Shown piece after piece: positions 63,818-64,000 of a DNA stretch of 64,000 nt; position 1 is the stretch's first letter; each line of letters begins with the position of its first letter. This stretch comes from Photobacterium indicum (GTDB lineage Bacteria > Pseudomonadota > Gammaproteobacteria > Enterobacterales > Vibrionaceae). The position numbers and the translations under genes are program-made. The stretch spans positions 141,570-205,569 of the forward strand of contig NZ_PYOC01000009.1 in NCBI RefSeq assembly GCF_003026215.1. The letters run 5' to 3'. Under the pieces are notes generated by a model. That model was not told the origin of the DNA. It searched no databases and worked only from the letters and a program-made list of their open reading frames with translations.

Positions 63818-64000
63818 TTTGAACTAACTAAGCAATAGACACTCTTATTACTATGATTGAGATTACTGGTTTGCATCCTTACCGAAAGGGTGACTACGTT
63901 ACATTAACCTTAATAGTCTGAATTACCACTGCTGCTACAAACTCCTAATTGTTTTATGGAACATTCCTCCCGCTGACATTATTCTCAGCGGGATTTTTTT
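63818..64000 (+). ncRNA. Putative small RNA gene B (second of a tandem pair), with promoter
   Basis: A 183-bp unit parallel to unit A. It has TTTGAACTAAC (63818-63828), TCTTAT 18 bases past TTGAAC, the block CTGCTGCTACAAACTCCTA (63929-63947), and a terminator stem TCCCGCTGA/TCAGCGGGA (63968-63993) with seven T up to the window edge. The middle parts of A and B differ, as expected for paralogous small RNAs that keep a seed region, promoter and terminator. No protein frame fits. The 837-bp region 63164-64000 otherwise holds one dispersed repeat and the 10-bp tandem repeat. Confidence 0.6.

Noticed and set aside
1..64000. CRISPR array, tRNA or rRNA genes, prophage or defence island
   Set aside because: No regularly spaced repeats, no cloverleaf or rRNA sequence recognised, and no phage, toxin-antitoxin or restriction genes; gene content is core-genome type.

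Overview
The window looks like chromosomal core DNA of a marine gammaproteobacterium of the family Vibrionaceae, most likely Photobacterium. This is inferred from protein resemblance and gene order: msbA-lpxK-ycaR-kdsB, lolCDE beside a PilZ-type gene and mfd, csiV after mfd, FabV as enoyl-ACP reductase, and grxA-ybjL. I see no rRNA, tRNA, CRISPR array, transposase, integrase or phage gene. The window opens inside a tcyP-like symporter gene and ends at the terminator of a putative small RNA.

Layout. 1-3.1 kb: end of tcyP, then a chemoreceptor gene bracketed by a 66-bp inverted repeat. 3.2-9.5 kb (minus): kdsB, ycaR, lpxK and msbA for lipid A/KDO synthesis and transport, with overlapping reading frames, then comEC for DNA uptake. 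9.6-11.6 kb (plus): a DUF2062 protein, a small secreted hypothetical protein and a DedA protein. 11.7-14.8 kb (minus): lolC-lolD-lolE for lipoprotein export. 15-21.4 kb (plus): PilZ-like protein, mfd, csiV, a GNAT acetyltransferase and a membrane-anchored FKBP. 21.5-28.6 kb (minus): ndh, ycfP, a DUF6279 lipoprotein, thiK, lpoB, ycfL, a COG3014 lipoprotein and hinT, which match the E. coli hinT-ndh order except that nagZ is not there. 29-32.3 kb (plus): a second chemoreceptor and pyrC. 32.4-37.6 kb (minus): an RND efflux pump with two adaptor proteins.

38-45 kb: class I fumarase (minus), pabB, nudL, and sdaC plus sdaA for serine import and deamination. sdaC has two CRP-like sites; sdaA has an unusual structured leader. 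45.1-52 kb: ADP-ribosylglycohydrolase-like protein, AraC regulator, acetate transporter SatP, an uncharacterised lipoprotein, NfsA and an iron alcohol dehydrogenase. 52.3-57 kb (plus): grxA, ybjL and a PhoP/PhoQ-like two-component pair. 57-63.2 kb (minus): fabV, fadE with its TetR/PsrA-like regulator, and an M20 peptidase. The last 0.8 kb has no protein gene but holds two similar putative small-RNA units in tandem.

Functional themes are envelope building (lipid A, Lol, LpoB, CsiV), fatty acid synthesis and breakdown (FabV, FadE and a PsrA-like regulator), serine, fumarate and acetate metabolism, and sensing (two chemoreceptors, PhoPQ-like). The protein content is mostly ordinary. The most novel material is non-coding: the tandem small-RNA-like units at 63.48-64.0 kb, the pseudoknot-capable leader of sdaA, and the inverted repeat around the first chemoreceptor. 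No calculations or database searches were run; all names rest on recognising sequence motifs and gene order.
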